Below are positions 19,066 through 27,575 of a DNA stretch of 64,000 bases, piece after piece (within the stretch, counting starts at the first letter, position 1; each line of letters opens with the position of its first letter). Source of the stretch: Bifidobacterium eulemuris. GTDB taxonomy: Bacteria > Actinomycetota > Actinomycetes > Actinomycetales > Bifidobacteriaceae. The notes under the pieces were generated by a model that worked only from the letters and a program-made list of their open reading frames with translations, searched no databases and had not been told where the DNA came from. The position numbers were made by a program, and so were the translations under genes. The DNA lies in NCBI RefSeq assembly GCF_014898155.1, contig NZ_CP062938.1:2046001-2110000 (forward strand), written 5' to 3'.

Positions 19066-20469
19066 ATGGGAACGACACTGGCCGAGAAGGTCTGGGCCGA
19101 TCATCTGGTACGCAAGGGCAGCGACGGAGCGCCCGACCTGCTGTACATCGACCTGATGCTCATGCATGAGGTCACCAGCCCGCAGGCGTTCGAAGGACTG
19201 CGGCTGGCCGGCCGCACGCCGCGCCATGTGGACCAGCTCATCGCCACCGAGGACCACAACACCCCCACGGTCGACATCGACCGCCCGAATCCGGACGAGA
19301 CCAGCGCCCTGCAGCTGACCACGCTGGAGAGGAACTGCAAGGAGTTCGGCGTGCGTCTGCATCCGCTGGGCGACGCCGACCAAGGCATCGTGCACGCCTT
19401 CGCCCCGATCCTGGGCCTCACCCAGCCGGGCATGACCATCGTGTGCGGCGACTCTCACACCTCCACTCACGGCGCGTTCGGCGCGCTCGCCTTCGGCATC
19501 GGCACCTCCGAGGTGGAGCATGTGATGGCCACCCAGACGCTGAGCCTGAAACCGTTCAAAACCATGGCGATCAATGTGGAGGGCGCGCTGCCCGAAGGTG
19601 TGACCGCCAAAGACATCATTCTGGCGATCATCGCGAAAATCGGCACCGGCGGCGGCCAGGGCTACGTGCTCGAATACCGCGGCGAGGCGATCCGCCAGCT
19701 GTCGATGGACGCGCGCATGACCATCTGCAACATGTCGATCGAGGCGGGCGCGCGCGCCGGCATGATCGCCCCCGACGAGACCACCTTCGAATACCTGAAG
19801 GGCCGCCCGCACGCGCCCGAAGGCGAGATGTGGGATAAGGCCGTCGAATATTGGAAGACTCTGCGCACGGACGACGACGCCGTCTTCGACGCCGAAGTGA
19901 CGCTGGACGCCGCCGACCTGCAGCCGTATGTGACCTGGGGCACCAATCCCGGCCAGGGTCTGCCGATCACGGCGAGCGTGCCGGTGCCCGAGCGGATCGC
20001 CGACGCCACCAAGCGCGCCGCCGCCGAACGCGCCATCGCCTACATGGGCTTGGAGCCCGGCATGGCCATCAAGGACATCGCCGTGGACACCGTGTTCATC
20101 GGCTCCTGCACCAACGGCCGCATCGAGGATCTGCGCGCGGCCGCCGCGATCATGAAGGGCCACCACAAGGCCGAGTCGATCCACCGCGTGCTCGTGGTGC
20201 CCGCCTCCGGCCGTGTGCGCCTGCAGGCGGAGGAGGAGGGCCTCGACCAGGTGTTCAAGGACTTCGGCGCGGAATGGCGCAACGCCGGCTGCTCGATGTG
20301 CCTGGGTATGAATCCGGACAAGATGGTGCCGGGCGAGCGTTCCATCTCCACCTCGAACCGCAACTTCGAGGGGCGTCAGGGCAAGGGCTCGCGCACGCAC
20401 CTCGCCTCGCCGCAGGTGGCCGCCGCGACCGCCATCCGCGGCACGATCTCCAGCCCCGCCGACCTGTGA
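19066..20469 (+). CDS. leuC: 3-isopropylmalate dehydratase, large subunit
   Basis: A 467-residue aconitase-family subunit that, with LeuD, isomerises 2- to 3-isopropylmalate in leucine synthesis. The [4Fe-4S] cysteines are in GSCTNGR (residues about 346-352) and GCSMCLG (about 408-414), and the substrate-binding [12 protein letters not shown] segment is present. The ATG at 19066 follows GAGGAGG; a GTG 14 codons upstream is also in frame but lacks a ribosome-binding site. It forms an operon with leuD, 28 bp downstream, and is divergent from the IclR regulator that probably represses it. Confidence 0.95.
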   Translation: MGTTLAEKVWADHLVRKGSDGAPDLLYIDLMLMHEVTSPQAFEGLRLAGRTPRHVDQLIATEDHNTPTVDIDRPNPDETSALQLTTLERNCKEFGVRLHPLGDADQGIVHAFAPILGLTQPGMTIVCGDSHTSTHGAFGALAFGIGTSEVEHVMATQTLSLKPFKTMAINVEGALPEGVTAKDIILAIIAKIGTGGGQGYVLEYRGEAIRQLSMDARMTICNMSIEAGARAGMIAPDETTFEYLKGRPHAPEGEMWDKAVEYWKTLRTDDDAVFDAEVTLDAADLQPYVTWGTNPGQGLPITASVPVPERIADATKRAAAERAIAYMGLEPGMAIKDIAVDTVFIGSCTNGRIEDLRAAAAIMKGHHKAESIHRVLVVPASGRVRLQAEEEGLDQVFKDFGAEWRNAGCSMCLGMNPDKMVPGERSISTSNRNFEGRQGKGSRTHLASPQVAAATAIRGTISSPADL

Positions 20470-20497
20470 CCGCCCGATCGAAAGCAAGGACAAACCC

Positions 20498-21178
20498 ATG
20501 GAAAAACTGACTACGTTGACGGGTGTGGGCGTGCCGCTGCGCCGTTCGAACGTCGATACCGACCAGATCATCCCCGCCGTGTTTTTGAAGCGCGTGACCA
20601 AAACGGGCTTCGACGACGCCCTGTTCTACGCCTGGCGTCGTGATCCGGAATTCGTGCTCAACCAGAACGAGTTCGCCAAAGGCCAGATTCTGGTGGCCGG
20701 CCCGGAGTTCGGCATCGGCTCCTCCCGCGAGCACGCGGTGTGGGCGCTGCACGATTACGGATTCCGTGTGGTGATCGCCCCGAGCTTCGCCGACATCTTC
20801 TACGGCAACACCGCCAAGAACGGCGTGCTGGCGGCCCTGATGCCGCAGGAGTCGGTCGAGCTGCTGTGGAAGCTGCTCGAAGAGGAGCCCGGCCGCGAGA
20901 TGACCGTGGATCTGGAGCAGCGTACCGTGACCTGCGGCGACGTGACCCTGCCGTTCGAAGTCAACGACTACACCCGCTGGCGCTTGATGAACGGCTACGA
21001 CGACATCGACCTGACGTTGCAGCATGAGGACGACATCGCCGCCTACGAGGCGATGCGCGCCGAAAAGTTCCCCTTCAAACCCAAGACGCTTCCCGCCAAA
21101 CATCTGCCCGAGCAGCGCATCGAATCCGCCCGCGATGTGGAATATGAATGGTCAGGACCATTAGCTCATCGCAACTAG
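20498..21178 (+). CDS. leuD: 3-isopropylmalate dehydratase, small subunit
   Basis: A 226-residue LeuD that forms the swivelling domain of isopropylmalate isomerase with LeuC. Family segments are [18 protein letters not shown] at the N-terminus and [13 protein letters not shown], which closes over the substrate. The length is normal or slightly long. AAGGAC lies before the ATG. The last codons and stop fall inside two palindromes of the hairpin cluster that follows, so the 3' end of the coding region and the terminator region overlap. Confidence 0.95.
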   Translation: MEKLTTLTGVGVPLRRSNVDTDQIIPAVFLKRVTKTGFDDALFYAWRRDPEFVLNQNEFAKGQILVAGPEFGIGSSREHAVWALHDYGFRVVIAPSFADIFYGNTAKNGVLAALMPQESVELLWKLLEEEPGREMTVDLEQRTVTCGDVTLPFEVNDYTRWRLMNGYDDIDLTLQHEDDIAAYEAMRAEKFPFKPKTLPAKHLPEQRIESARDVEYEWSGPLAHRN

Positions 21179-21259
21179 CGTTGCGATGAGCTAGCTGACA
21201 GCACAGTGTGCTGTCAGCAGGTCCTGAGCTGGGGCACCCGTGGCAACGGGTGCCCCAGC
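21148..21259 (+). terminator. Run of four palindromes across the leuD 3' end
   Basis: Abutting inverted repeats are ATGGTC-AG-GACCAT (21148-21161), TAGCTCATCGCAAC-TAGC-complement (21162-21193, 14-bp arms, with the leuD stop in its loop) and GCTGACAGCACA-G-complement (21194-21218, 12-bp arms). After 9 bp comes GCTGGGGCACCCGT-GGCA-complement (21228-21259, 14-bp arms). None has a U-run. They probably terminate or stabilise the leuCD message. Confidence 0.7.
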
Positions 21260-21357
21260 CAATATTGAGCCGGCCGCAGGCCGTCCTTAATTGCAGGACC
21301 GGGTCCGTCGCCACAATTGCCGGATCAGGTTCGTTTCGGTGTAGCCGCCGAACACAA

Positions 21358-21385
21358 AAGGCCCGACACGGCAATGTCGGGCCTT
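21358..21385. terminator. Further hairpin downstream of leuD
   Basis: The stem AAGGCCCGACA / TGTCGGGCCTT with a 6-nt loop is preceded by four A and followed by TTGATTGG. The 98 bp between this and the palindrome run hold no gene; they include the short GGACCGGGTCC inverted repeat. Confidence 0.65.
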
Positions 21386-21485
21386 GATTGGTTATCGGCT
21401 TTCGCCTCAACTCAAAGGGTACGGGTGAATGGTATCACGGCCTGTATGGGCATCGCCGCGAAGATCGCGGTCGCGTCCTCTTCTT

Positions 21486-21666
21486 CGTCATCTTGAGCGG
21501 AGCACGAAGTGCGGAGTCGAAAGATCTCGTGGCGGTAATCGTTCGGAGATGCTTCGACTTCGCTGCGCTCCGCTCAGCATGACGTTGATGATGGTCATTG
21601 CCGGTTCGTCGTATAGCCGTCGTCATCCTGGGCGGAGGGGGTAGCTCGTAGTCGAGGGATCTTGTC
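21486..21666. repeat. Dispersed intergenic repeats, three copies
   Basis: Copy one (21486-21528) runs forward with ends CGTCATCTTGAGCGGAG and GTCGAAAGATCTC. Copy two (21546-21584) is inverted, GAGATGCTTCGACTTCG to CAGCATGACG. Copy three (21621-21666) runs forward with diverged ends. They fill the gap between leuD and the adhesin gene; no gene is seen here. Confidence 0.75.
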
Positions 21667-21807
21667 ACACCTGCTGCGGTAAAGGGCTAAGTACAGCCAA
21701 CCCGCCAGATCTCGCAACTCGCCACTGCCAACCCCAAAGGGGATTTACGGGCGGTTGATGGTTCCTGATGCCTTGTCTGTTCTTGTTTTTCGGCGTCGGT
21801 GGAGTCC

Positions 21808-21818
21808 GGGGGGGGGGG
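21808..21818 (+). repeat. G11 homopolymer upstream of the adhesin gene
   Basis: Eleven consecutive G, 60 bp before the adhesin start. The tract lies in the 5' region, not in the adhesin frame, since a TGA at 21825 closes that frame. It could alter promoter spacing or an upstream leader frame that begins near 21755. A second G11 tract is found in the pilin gene at 60534. Confidence 0.85.
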
Positions 21819-21878
21819 ATACGTTGAAACTGGACTATGCCGTATGCCGCTGTGCGCGCAGGAGAGAACAGAGGTTTG

Positions 21879-24800
21879 ATGATGGTGGAAGCGTTGCGAA
21901 AGTCCGCTCCGAAGACCGCGTTATTCGTGTTATTGATGACGTTCGCCACGTTCGCTGTGGTATTCATTTTGGGCATGCTCCCAACTCAGGCGCAGGCGGC
22001 GGATGCGAGTGCGACAAAAGGCGCGTTCACGCTGTCCACCACCGACGAGGGCGGTTTGCTCGAGGGCGCGGACGCCGACTACACGTATGAGAACAACACA
22101 TTGACCATCACCACCGAGAAGCCCGTGATGGTGGGCATGTCCGATGCGGCGCAGGAAACGATCGATTACACGGACGCCAATGGCGATCCCCAGTCGGTCC
22201 CCAACGGTACCAAGACCGACAGGATCGTCGTGAACCCGGGCGCGGGCAAGACCGCGAACGTGACCTTCGACGGCGTGGCGATCGACCGAAGTAACAACAC
22301 CAGGGTAGCCGCCGTGTTGGTGCAGTCGGGTTCGTTGTCTCTCACGCTCAAGGGTGATAGCGTGCTCAAGAGCGGTGGTTATTGTGCCGGTTTGCAGAGT
22401 GCGGGACGGTCGTTGTCCATCTCCGGAGAAGATGATGGTTTCCTCAGCGCGACGGGCGGTATCTTTGCTGCCGGTGTTGGCGGCGGAGTCCTTGCTGACG
22501 CTCCGGTCAGTGTCGTGGTTTCGGGTGGTACGGTCGTCGCGACGGGCGGTACGGCTGCTGCCGGTATCGGCGGCGGAGCCGTGGCTCAGGCTCAGGCTTC
22601 GGTCGATGTTGTGGTTTCGGGTGGTACGCTCGTCGCGACGGGCGACCGGGGAGGTGCTGGTGTCGGCGGCGGAGACTCTGCTCAAGCTTCGGTCGATGTT
22701 GTGGTTTCGGGTGGTACGGTCACCGCGACGGGCGGCAACGATGCCGCTGGTGTCGGCGGCGGATACTGGGCTGAGGCTCCGGTCGATGTCAGGGTTTCGG
22801 GTGGCAGGATTACGGCCGTTGCGGGTTCTGGTGTCTATGTCGCTATAGGTGACGGCGCCAGTAAGGGGTCGGGCGTTCCTGACGCTGTGGTGTCCATTAC
22901 GGGTGGTTTTTTCGCGGATAAGACGGTGGATCCTTCGTCGGCGACGGAGGTGTATCGACAGGCGCCCGCTGATGGTCATGTGGTGTATGCGAATGATGAC
23001 AAGGGCTCGAGTTCGGCGTATCCGTTGGCTGTCGGTCGTGATCCGTTGTCGTTGAGGGATTCGGTTGTGTATGACGGTTCCGCAGTGTCTGTTTCTGATG
23101 TGGTGTCCATGTCGGAGGGTGCCGAAAAAGCGGGTGTGAAGGTGTCGTTGCGGTATCGTCTTGTTCCTGTGGGCGCGGGTGGGAGCGCGTGGACTGATGA
23201 GGCTCCGTCTGCCGCGGGCGTGTATGAGGTCGAGGCGTCGACTAGCACGGTGGTGTCGGGTAAGGGGTCTTCGCGTGTTCAGTGGGCGGCCGTGACGAAG
23301 ACGGGCACGTTCACCATCGAGCGGAAGGCGCTGACGGTGACGGCCAAGAGTTTCGAGGTGGCGTATCGTGCCGATGCTCCCATATATTCGGCCGAGGCGT
23401 CCGGTTGGGTCGATGGCGAGGCGGATTCGTTGTCCGCCACGTTGTTCGAGGAGCTGGCCTATGACTGCGAATACGCGAAGGGTTCGCCCGTCAGGGACGG
23501 CGGTTACGAGGTCGCGCTGAAGTGGAAGACGGACGCTCCCAAGGAGTTGGCGAACTATGCGGTGGCGCTCAAGCCGGGCAAGGTGACGGTGGTGAAGTCC
23601 GCCAGTACGGTGACGGCCGACTCGTATAAGGGCGAGGATAAGGAGTCCTCGTTCACGTATGGCGACACGATCACCGTGAAGGCCACGGTGACGGCCACGG
23701 GCAATGAGCCGGGTGCTGTGGTGTTCGCCGCTCCGCGTGGTCTGTCGGATGGTTCGGGGTTCGGTCTGTCCGGTTTGTCGGATGGTGCTGGTTCGTCCGG
23801 GGTGTCGGATTCGTCCTCGCCGGGCACTGCGGCCCTGTATCTGGGGACGGAGGAGCTGACCGGTGACATGACGGTCACGGACAACAAGGACGGCTCGTAT
23901 TCGTTCGCGTTGGAGTATGACACGTCGAGGAAGGGCGTTCCCATCGAGGACGGCCAGTCGTTGACGGTGAAGTTCTCCGGCAACGCCAATGTCGCGGATT
24001 GCGAGAAGACGGTGACGGTCGATCTGAAGGCGAAGCCCGTGGCCGTGACCGTGTCGGGCGACGCGTCAAAGACGTACGACGGCTCGACCGCCGTGCCTGC
24101 GGGACATACGCTTGGGATTGGTTTGTCCGGCGTGCTCGAGGATGACGACGTGTCGGCTTCGGCGCAGTACGAGTTCGACTCCGCGAATGCGGGTTCTAAG
24201 ACGGTCATGGTGTCGGATATCGCCTTGTCGGGTGATCAGTCCGGCTGGTACGCGCTGCCGTCCGAGTTGCCGTCGCCGCATACGGTGACGTCCGGCATCG
24301 CCAAGCGTGTGCTGACGGCTTCCGTGACGGTGTCGGGCAGGACGTATGACGGCACCACCATCGCGCCGGTCGATACGGCGTCGTTCAAGAATCTGGCCGA
24401 TGGCGAGAGTCTGAAGCGGGGTGAGGATTTCACGGTCTCGGCCGTGTTCGACAAGGCCGACGCGGGCGGGCGGACCGCCCGGGCGACGGTCGTGTTGAAG
24501 GACACCGCCGCGGCGTCGAACTACACGTTCGCCAATGGTTCGGCTGCGGTCACGGTCGATGCGGGCAAGGCGACGGTCGCGCCCGCCAGGCTGGTCGTGA
24601 CGGCCGAGGATGTCGAGGTGGCGTACGGGTCGGTTGATCCCGCGTATTCGGCCACGGTGTCCGGTTGGGTCAACGGCGAGGGTTCTTCGTTGTCCGACAC
24701 GTTGTCCAAGGCGTTGGCTTATGAGTGCGAATATGCGGCGGGTTCGCCCGTCAAGGACGGTGGTTACGCGGTCACGCCGAAGTGGAAGACGGACGCTCCC

Positions 24801-27455
24801 AAGGAGTTGTCGAACTACGCGGTGGAGTTCGTGTCGGGCACGGTGACGGTGGTCCGTTCCGCCGGTGTGGTGGAGGACGGCGACATCGGCGCCTATGATG
24901 CCGACGGCAAGCCGTCCTCCTCGTTCACGTATGGCGAGAAGATCATCGTGAGGGCGACCGTGAAGGCGACGGGCAAGAGGTCCGAATCGGCTGGCGCGTC
25001 CTTGTTGTCGCGCTTGTCGGGTCTGGCGGGTCTGTCGGATGATCCGGCGTCGGGCACCGCGGCCCTGTACTACGACGGGACGAGGCTGACCGGGGACGCG
25101 GAGGCGGAGGATAACGGCGACGGCTCGTATTCGGTCGTGCTGTCGTATGACACGGCGCTCAGGCTCATGCCCGCCGGCACCCGGGTGTTGACGGTGCGTT
25201 TCTCCCGGGATGCGAATCTGTCGGATGTGGAGGCGGACGTGGAGGTCTCGCTCGCGAAGCGCGTGTTGAAGGCGAGCGTTGAGGGTGACGTGTCCAAGAC
25301 GTACGATGGTTCGACCGCGGTGCCTGATGGGCATTCGTTGGGGATTGGCCTGTCCGACGATGTGCTTACGGGCGATAAGGTGTCGGCGTCTGCGGCGGAG
25401 TATGCGTTCGCGGAGGCGAGGGCGGGCACCAAGGGGGTCAATGCCTCCGGGGTTGCCCTGTCGGATGGTTGGGGCGATTGGTATGTGTTGGAGTCCACGG
25501 AGGCGACCGGTATGGTCGCGTCGGGCATCGCCAAGCGCGCGCTGACGGTGAGGGCCGAGAACGTCGGGGTGGTGTATGGGGCGGAGCCTCCCGCGTATTC
25601 GGTTGTGGCCGATGGTTGGGCCGATGGTGAGGGTGGTTCGTTGTTGTCGGTGTTGCTTGCCGCGTTGGATTACGACTGCGGTTATGTGAAGGGCTCGCCC
25701 GTCATCGAGACCGGTTACGCAGTCGTACCGAAGTGGGCCGATAAGGCTCCGGACGTCCTGTCGAATTACGCGGTGTCGTTTGAGTCCGGCACGGTGACGG
25801 TTTCGCGCGCCCAGGGCGTGTTGACCTTGACGCCAGACGCCGACCAGTCCGTGGTCTATGGCGACGCGGGTTTCAAGCTGACGGCCGTGTCGAACAGTGG
25901 TGGCGTGGTGTCGTTCTCGTCGAGTGATACGGGCGTGGCGACGGTGGACGCGCAGGGTAACGTGTCGGTCGTGGGCGCGGGCGAGGCGACGATCACCGCC
26001 GTGTTGGCCGAGACTCAGAATCATACGGGCGCGTCCGCGTCGGTGTCGTTGACTGTCTCCAAGAGCGGTGACGCGTTCCGGTTGGATACGGTGGCCGTGG
26101 GCGCGGTCTATGGCGATTCGGGCTTCGTGTTGGCGCCGTTCGCGTCCATCGGCGCGGGAACGATCAGCTACGCGTCTTCTAATGAGGCTGTGGCGACGGT
26201 CGACGCGGCGGGCCGCGTGAGCGTCACAGGCGCGGGAGAGGCAGTCCTGACTGTGAGTTCCGAGGCGAGCGTGAATTTCGAGGCGAAGAGCGTCGAGGTC
26301 GTGTTGAGCGTGCTTCCGCGTCCCGTGAGCGTCGTGTGGGATGCCGAGGCCACGTCCGCGACCGCGTCCGATGGCGTGTCCGTGGATTCGTCCGTGTTCG
26401 AGTACGCATACGACGGCGCGGCGCACGCGCCCACGGCGTCGGTGTCGAACCTCGTGGCCGGCGACGAGTGCGTGCTGACGGTCTCGGGCGTGCAGAGCGA
26501 CGCGGGCTCGTATACCGCGACGGTGACGGGCGTGTCCAACGCGAACTACACGTTGGAAGGCGCGGCGAACCTGACCCAGGGCTTCTCGATCACGCCCGCC
26601 GCGTTCTCGTACACGGTCGAGGACCGGACCGTGAAGGCGGGCTCCACCCTCGCCGACCTGGCCGTGGCCGCTTCGGGCGTGGGCGTGACCCTGCCGGACG
26701 GCACGGTCGAGGCGGTGCCGGGCGTGATCGCCTGGTACGCGGACGCCGAACACGCGACACCGTTGGACGCCTCCCACGCATTGCGTTCCGCTGATGGTTC
26801 GCCGGTGTCCCTGTGGTGGACGTTCACTCCGAGCGCGGACGCCGCGAACTATACGGGCACGGCGACCGGCATGGCGACGGTTTCGGTCGAGGCCGTGTCG
26901 ACGGATGCCGGTGTGGTCGTGAATCCGGACGGTTCGGCGAGTCTGCCCGACGACAAGGGCACGGTCGCGCCCGGCGGCGATAAGCCGGTCGTGGTGAACC
27001 CGGACGGTTCCATCACCCTGCCCGAGGGTGGCACGTTCACCCCGAACCCCGATATCGCCGGCGGGGAGAGCGGCGTGGAGGTCGTGGTGCCTGCGGGTGG
27101 CACGATCCGTCCGGACGGGACCGTGGTCGACAAGGACGGTACCAGCGTGTGGACTCCCGTCATCGAGGAGCCGGAGAATCCGGACAATCCGGGCGATAAT
27201 CCGGAGGATCCGGGCGATTCCGAGAAGCCGGGCGACAACCCGGAGAACCCCGGCGACGGCGACAACGCCGGTTCGGACGGCGACCAGAACGGCGGTTCGG
27301 ATGACAAGAAGGACGGCGGTTCGGACAACAAGAAGTCGGACGGGCAGTCGGAGAACCTGTCCGAGAGCGGGATCGGCGTGGCTGCGCCCCTTATGGCCGT
27401 GATAGTCCTGATGAGCCTCGGTCTGGGTGCGGTCGTCCTTCGCCGCAGGGTTTGA
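21879..27455 (+). CDS. Giant repeat-rich surface adhesin with MBG/YDG and Ig-like domains
   Basis: About 1858 residues, exported and membrane or wall anchored. The signal peptide runs to the AQA-A site near residue 41. Residues about 185-315 hold four or so 30-residue glycine-rich units (VVVSGGTVVATGG, AAGIGGGA) typical of a parallel beta-helix. Residues about 475-1310 are alternating MBG and YDG modules (KTYDGSTAVP twice, SNYAV three times), partly a duplicated block. Two Big_2-type Ig domains (VVYGDAGF, VATVDAQG) and another MBG-like domain follow. A Pro/Asn/Asp/Gly wall-spanning segment leads to LSESG, a hydrophobic stretch and RRR. LSESG would be an unusual sortase signal. ATGATG at 21879 follows AGAGG. 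The ligand is unknown. Confidence 0.88.
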   Translation: MMVEALRKSAPKTALFVLLMTFATFAVVFILGMLPTQAQAADASATKGAFTLSTTDEGGLLEGADADYTYENNTLTITTEKPVMVGMSDAAQETIDYTDANGDPQSVPNGTKTDRIVVNPGAGKTANVTFDGVAIDRSNNTRVAAVLVQSGSLSLTLKGDSVLKSGGYCAGLQSAGRSLSISGEDDGFLSATGGIFAAGVGGGVLADAPVSVVVSGGTVVATGGTAAAGIGGGAVAQAQASVDVVVSGGTLVATGDRGGAGVGGGDSAQASVDVVVSGGTVTATGGNDAAGVGGGYWAEAPVDVRVSGGRITAVAGSGVYVAIGDGASKGSGVPDAVVSITGGFFADKTVDPSSATEVYRQAPADGHVVYANDDKGSSSAYPLAVGRDPLSLRDSVVYDGSAVSVSDVVSMSEGAEKAGVKVSLRYRLVPVGAGGSAWTDEAPSAAGVYEVEASTSTVVSGKGSSRVQWAAVTKTGTFTIERKALTVTAKSFEVAYRADAPIYSAEASGWVDGEADSLSATLFEELAYDCEYAKGSPVRDGGYEVALKWKTDAPKELANYAVALKPGKVTVVKSASTVTADSYKGEDKESSFTYGDTITVKATVTATGNEPGAVVFAAPRGLSDGSGFGLSGLSDGAGSSGVSDSSSPGTAALYLGTEELTGDMTVTDNKDGSYSFALEYDTSRKGVPIEDGQSLTVKFSGNANVADCEKTVTVDLKAKPVAVTVSGDASKTYDGSTAVPAGHTLGIGLSGVLEDDDVSASAQYEFDSANAGSKTVMVSDIALSGDQSGWYALPSELPSPHTVTSGIAKRVLTASVTVSGRTYDGTTIAPVDTASFKNLADGESLKRGEDFTVSAVFDKADAGGRTARATVVLKDTAAASNYTFANGSAAVTVDAGKATVAPARLVVTAEDVEVAYGSVDPAYSATVSGWVNGEGSSLSDTLSKALAYECEYAAGSPVKDGGYAVTPKWKTDAPKELSNYAVEFVSGTVTVVRSAGVVEDGDIGAYDADGKPSSSFTYGEKIIVRATVKATGKRSESAGASLLSRLSGLAGLSDDPASGTAALYYDGTRLTGDAEAEDNGDGSYSVVLSYDTALRLMPAGTRVLTVRFSRDANLSDVEADVEVSLAKRVLKASVEGDVSKTYDGSTAVPDGHSLGIGLSDDVLTGDKVSASAAEYAFAEARAGTKGVNASGVALSDGWGDWYVLESTEATGMVASGIAKRALTVRAENVGVVYGAEPPAYSVVADGWADGEGGSLLSVLLAALDYDCGYVKGSPVIETGYAVVPKWADKAPDVLSNYAVSFESGTVTVSRAQGVLTLTPDADQSVVYGDAGFKLTAVSNSGGVVSFSSSDTGVATVDAQGNVSVVGAGEATITAVLAETQNHTGASASVSLTVSKSGDAFRLDTVAVGAVYGDSGFVLAPFASIGAGTISYASSNEAVATVDAAGRVSVTGAGEAVLTVSSEASVNFEAKSVEVVLSVLPRPVSVVWDAEATSATASDGVSVDSSVFEYAYDGAAHAPTASVSNLVAGDECVLTVSGVQSDAGSYTATVTGVSNANYTLEGAANLTQGFSITPAAFSYTVEDRTVKAGSTLADLAVAASGVGVTLPDGTVEAVPGVIAWYADAEHATPLDASHALRSADGSPVSLWWTFTPSADAANYTGTATGMATVSVEAVSTDAGVVVNPDGSASLPDDKGTVAPGGDKPVVVNPDGSITLPEGGTFTPNPDIAGGESGVEVVVPAGGTIRPDGTVVDKDGTSVWTPVIEEPENPDNPGDNPEDPGDSEKPGDNPENPGDGDNAGSDGDQNGGSDDKKDGGSDNKKSDGQSENLSESGIGVAAPLMAVIVLMSLGLGAVVLRRRV

Positions 27456-27541
27456 GATCCCTCGACTCCGGCTCCGCCTCCGCTCGGGATGACGATACGT
27501 ATGTCATGCTGAGCGGAGGCGGAGCGGAGTCGAAGCATCTC
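27454..27541. repeat. Dispersed intergenic repeat, inverted pair
   Basis: An inverted copy, GAGATCCCTCGACTCCGG to CTCGGGATGACG, begins at the adhesin stop codon. It is followed by a forward copy, GTCATGCTGAGCGGAG to GTCGAAGCATCTC. The pair can fold into a long stem and may end the adhesin transcript, since no other terminator is seen. Confidence 0.75.
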
Positions 27542-27575
27542 GGAATGATGCAATGGGAGGAAGGGCAGCATCCGT

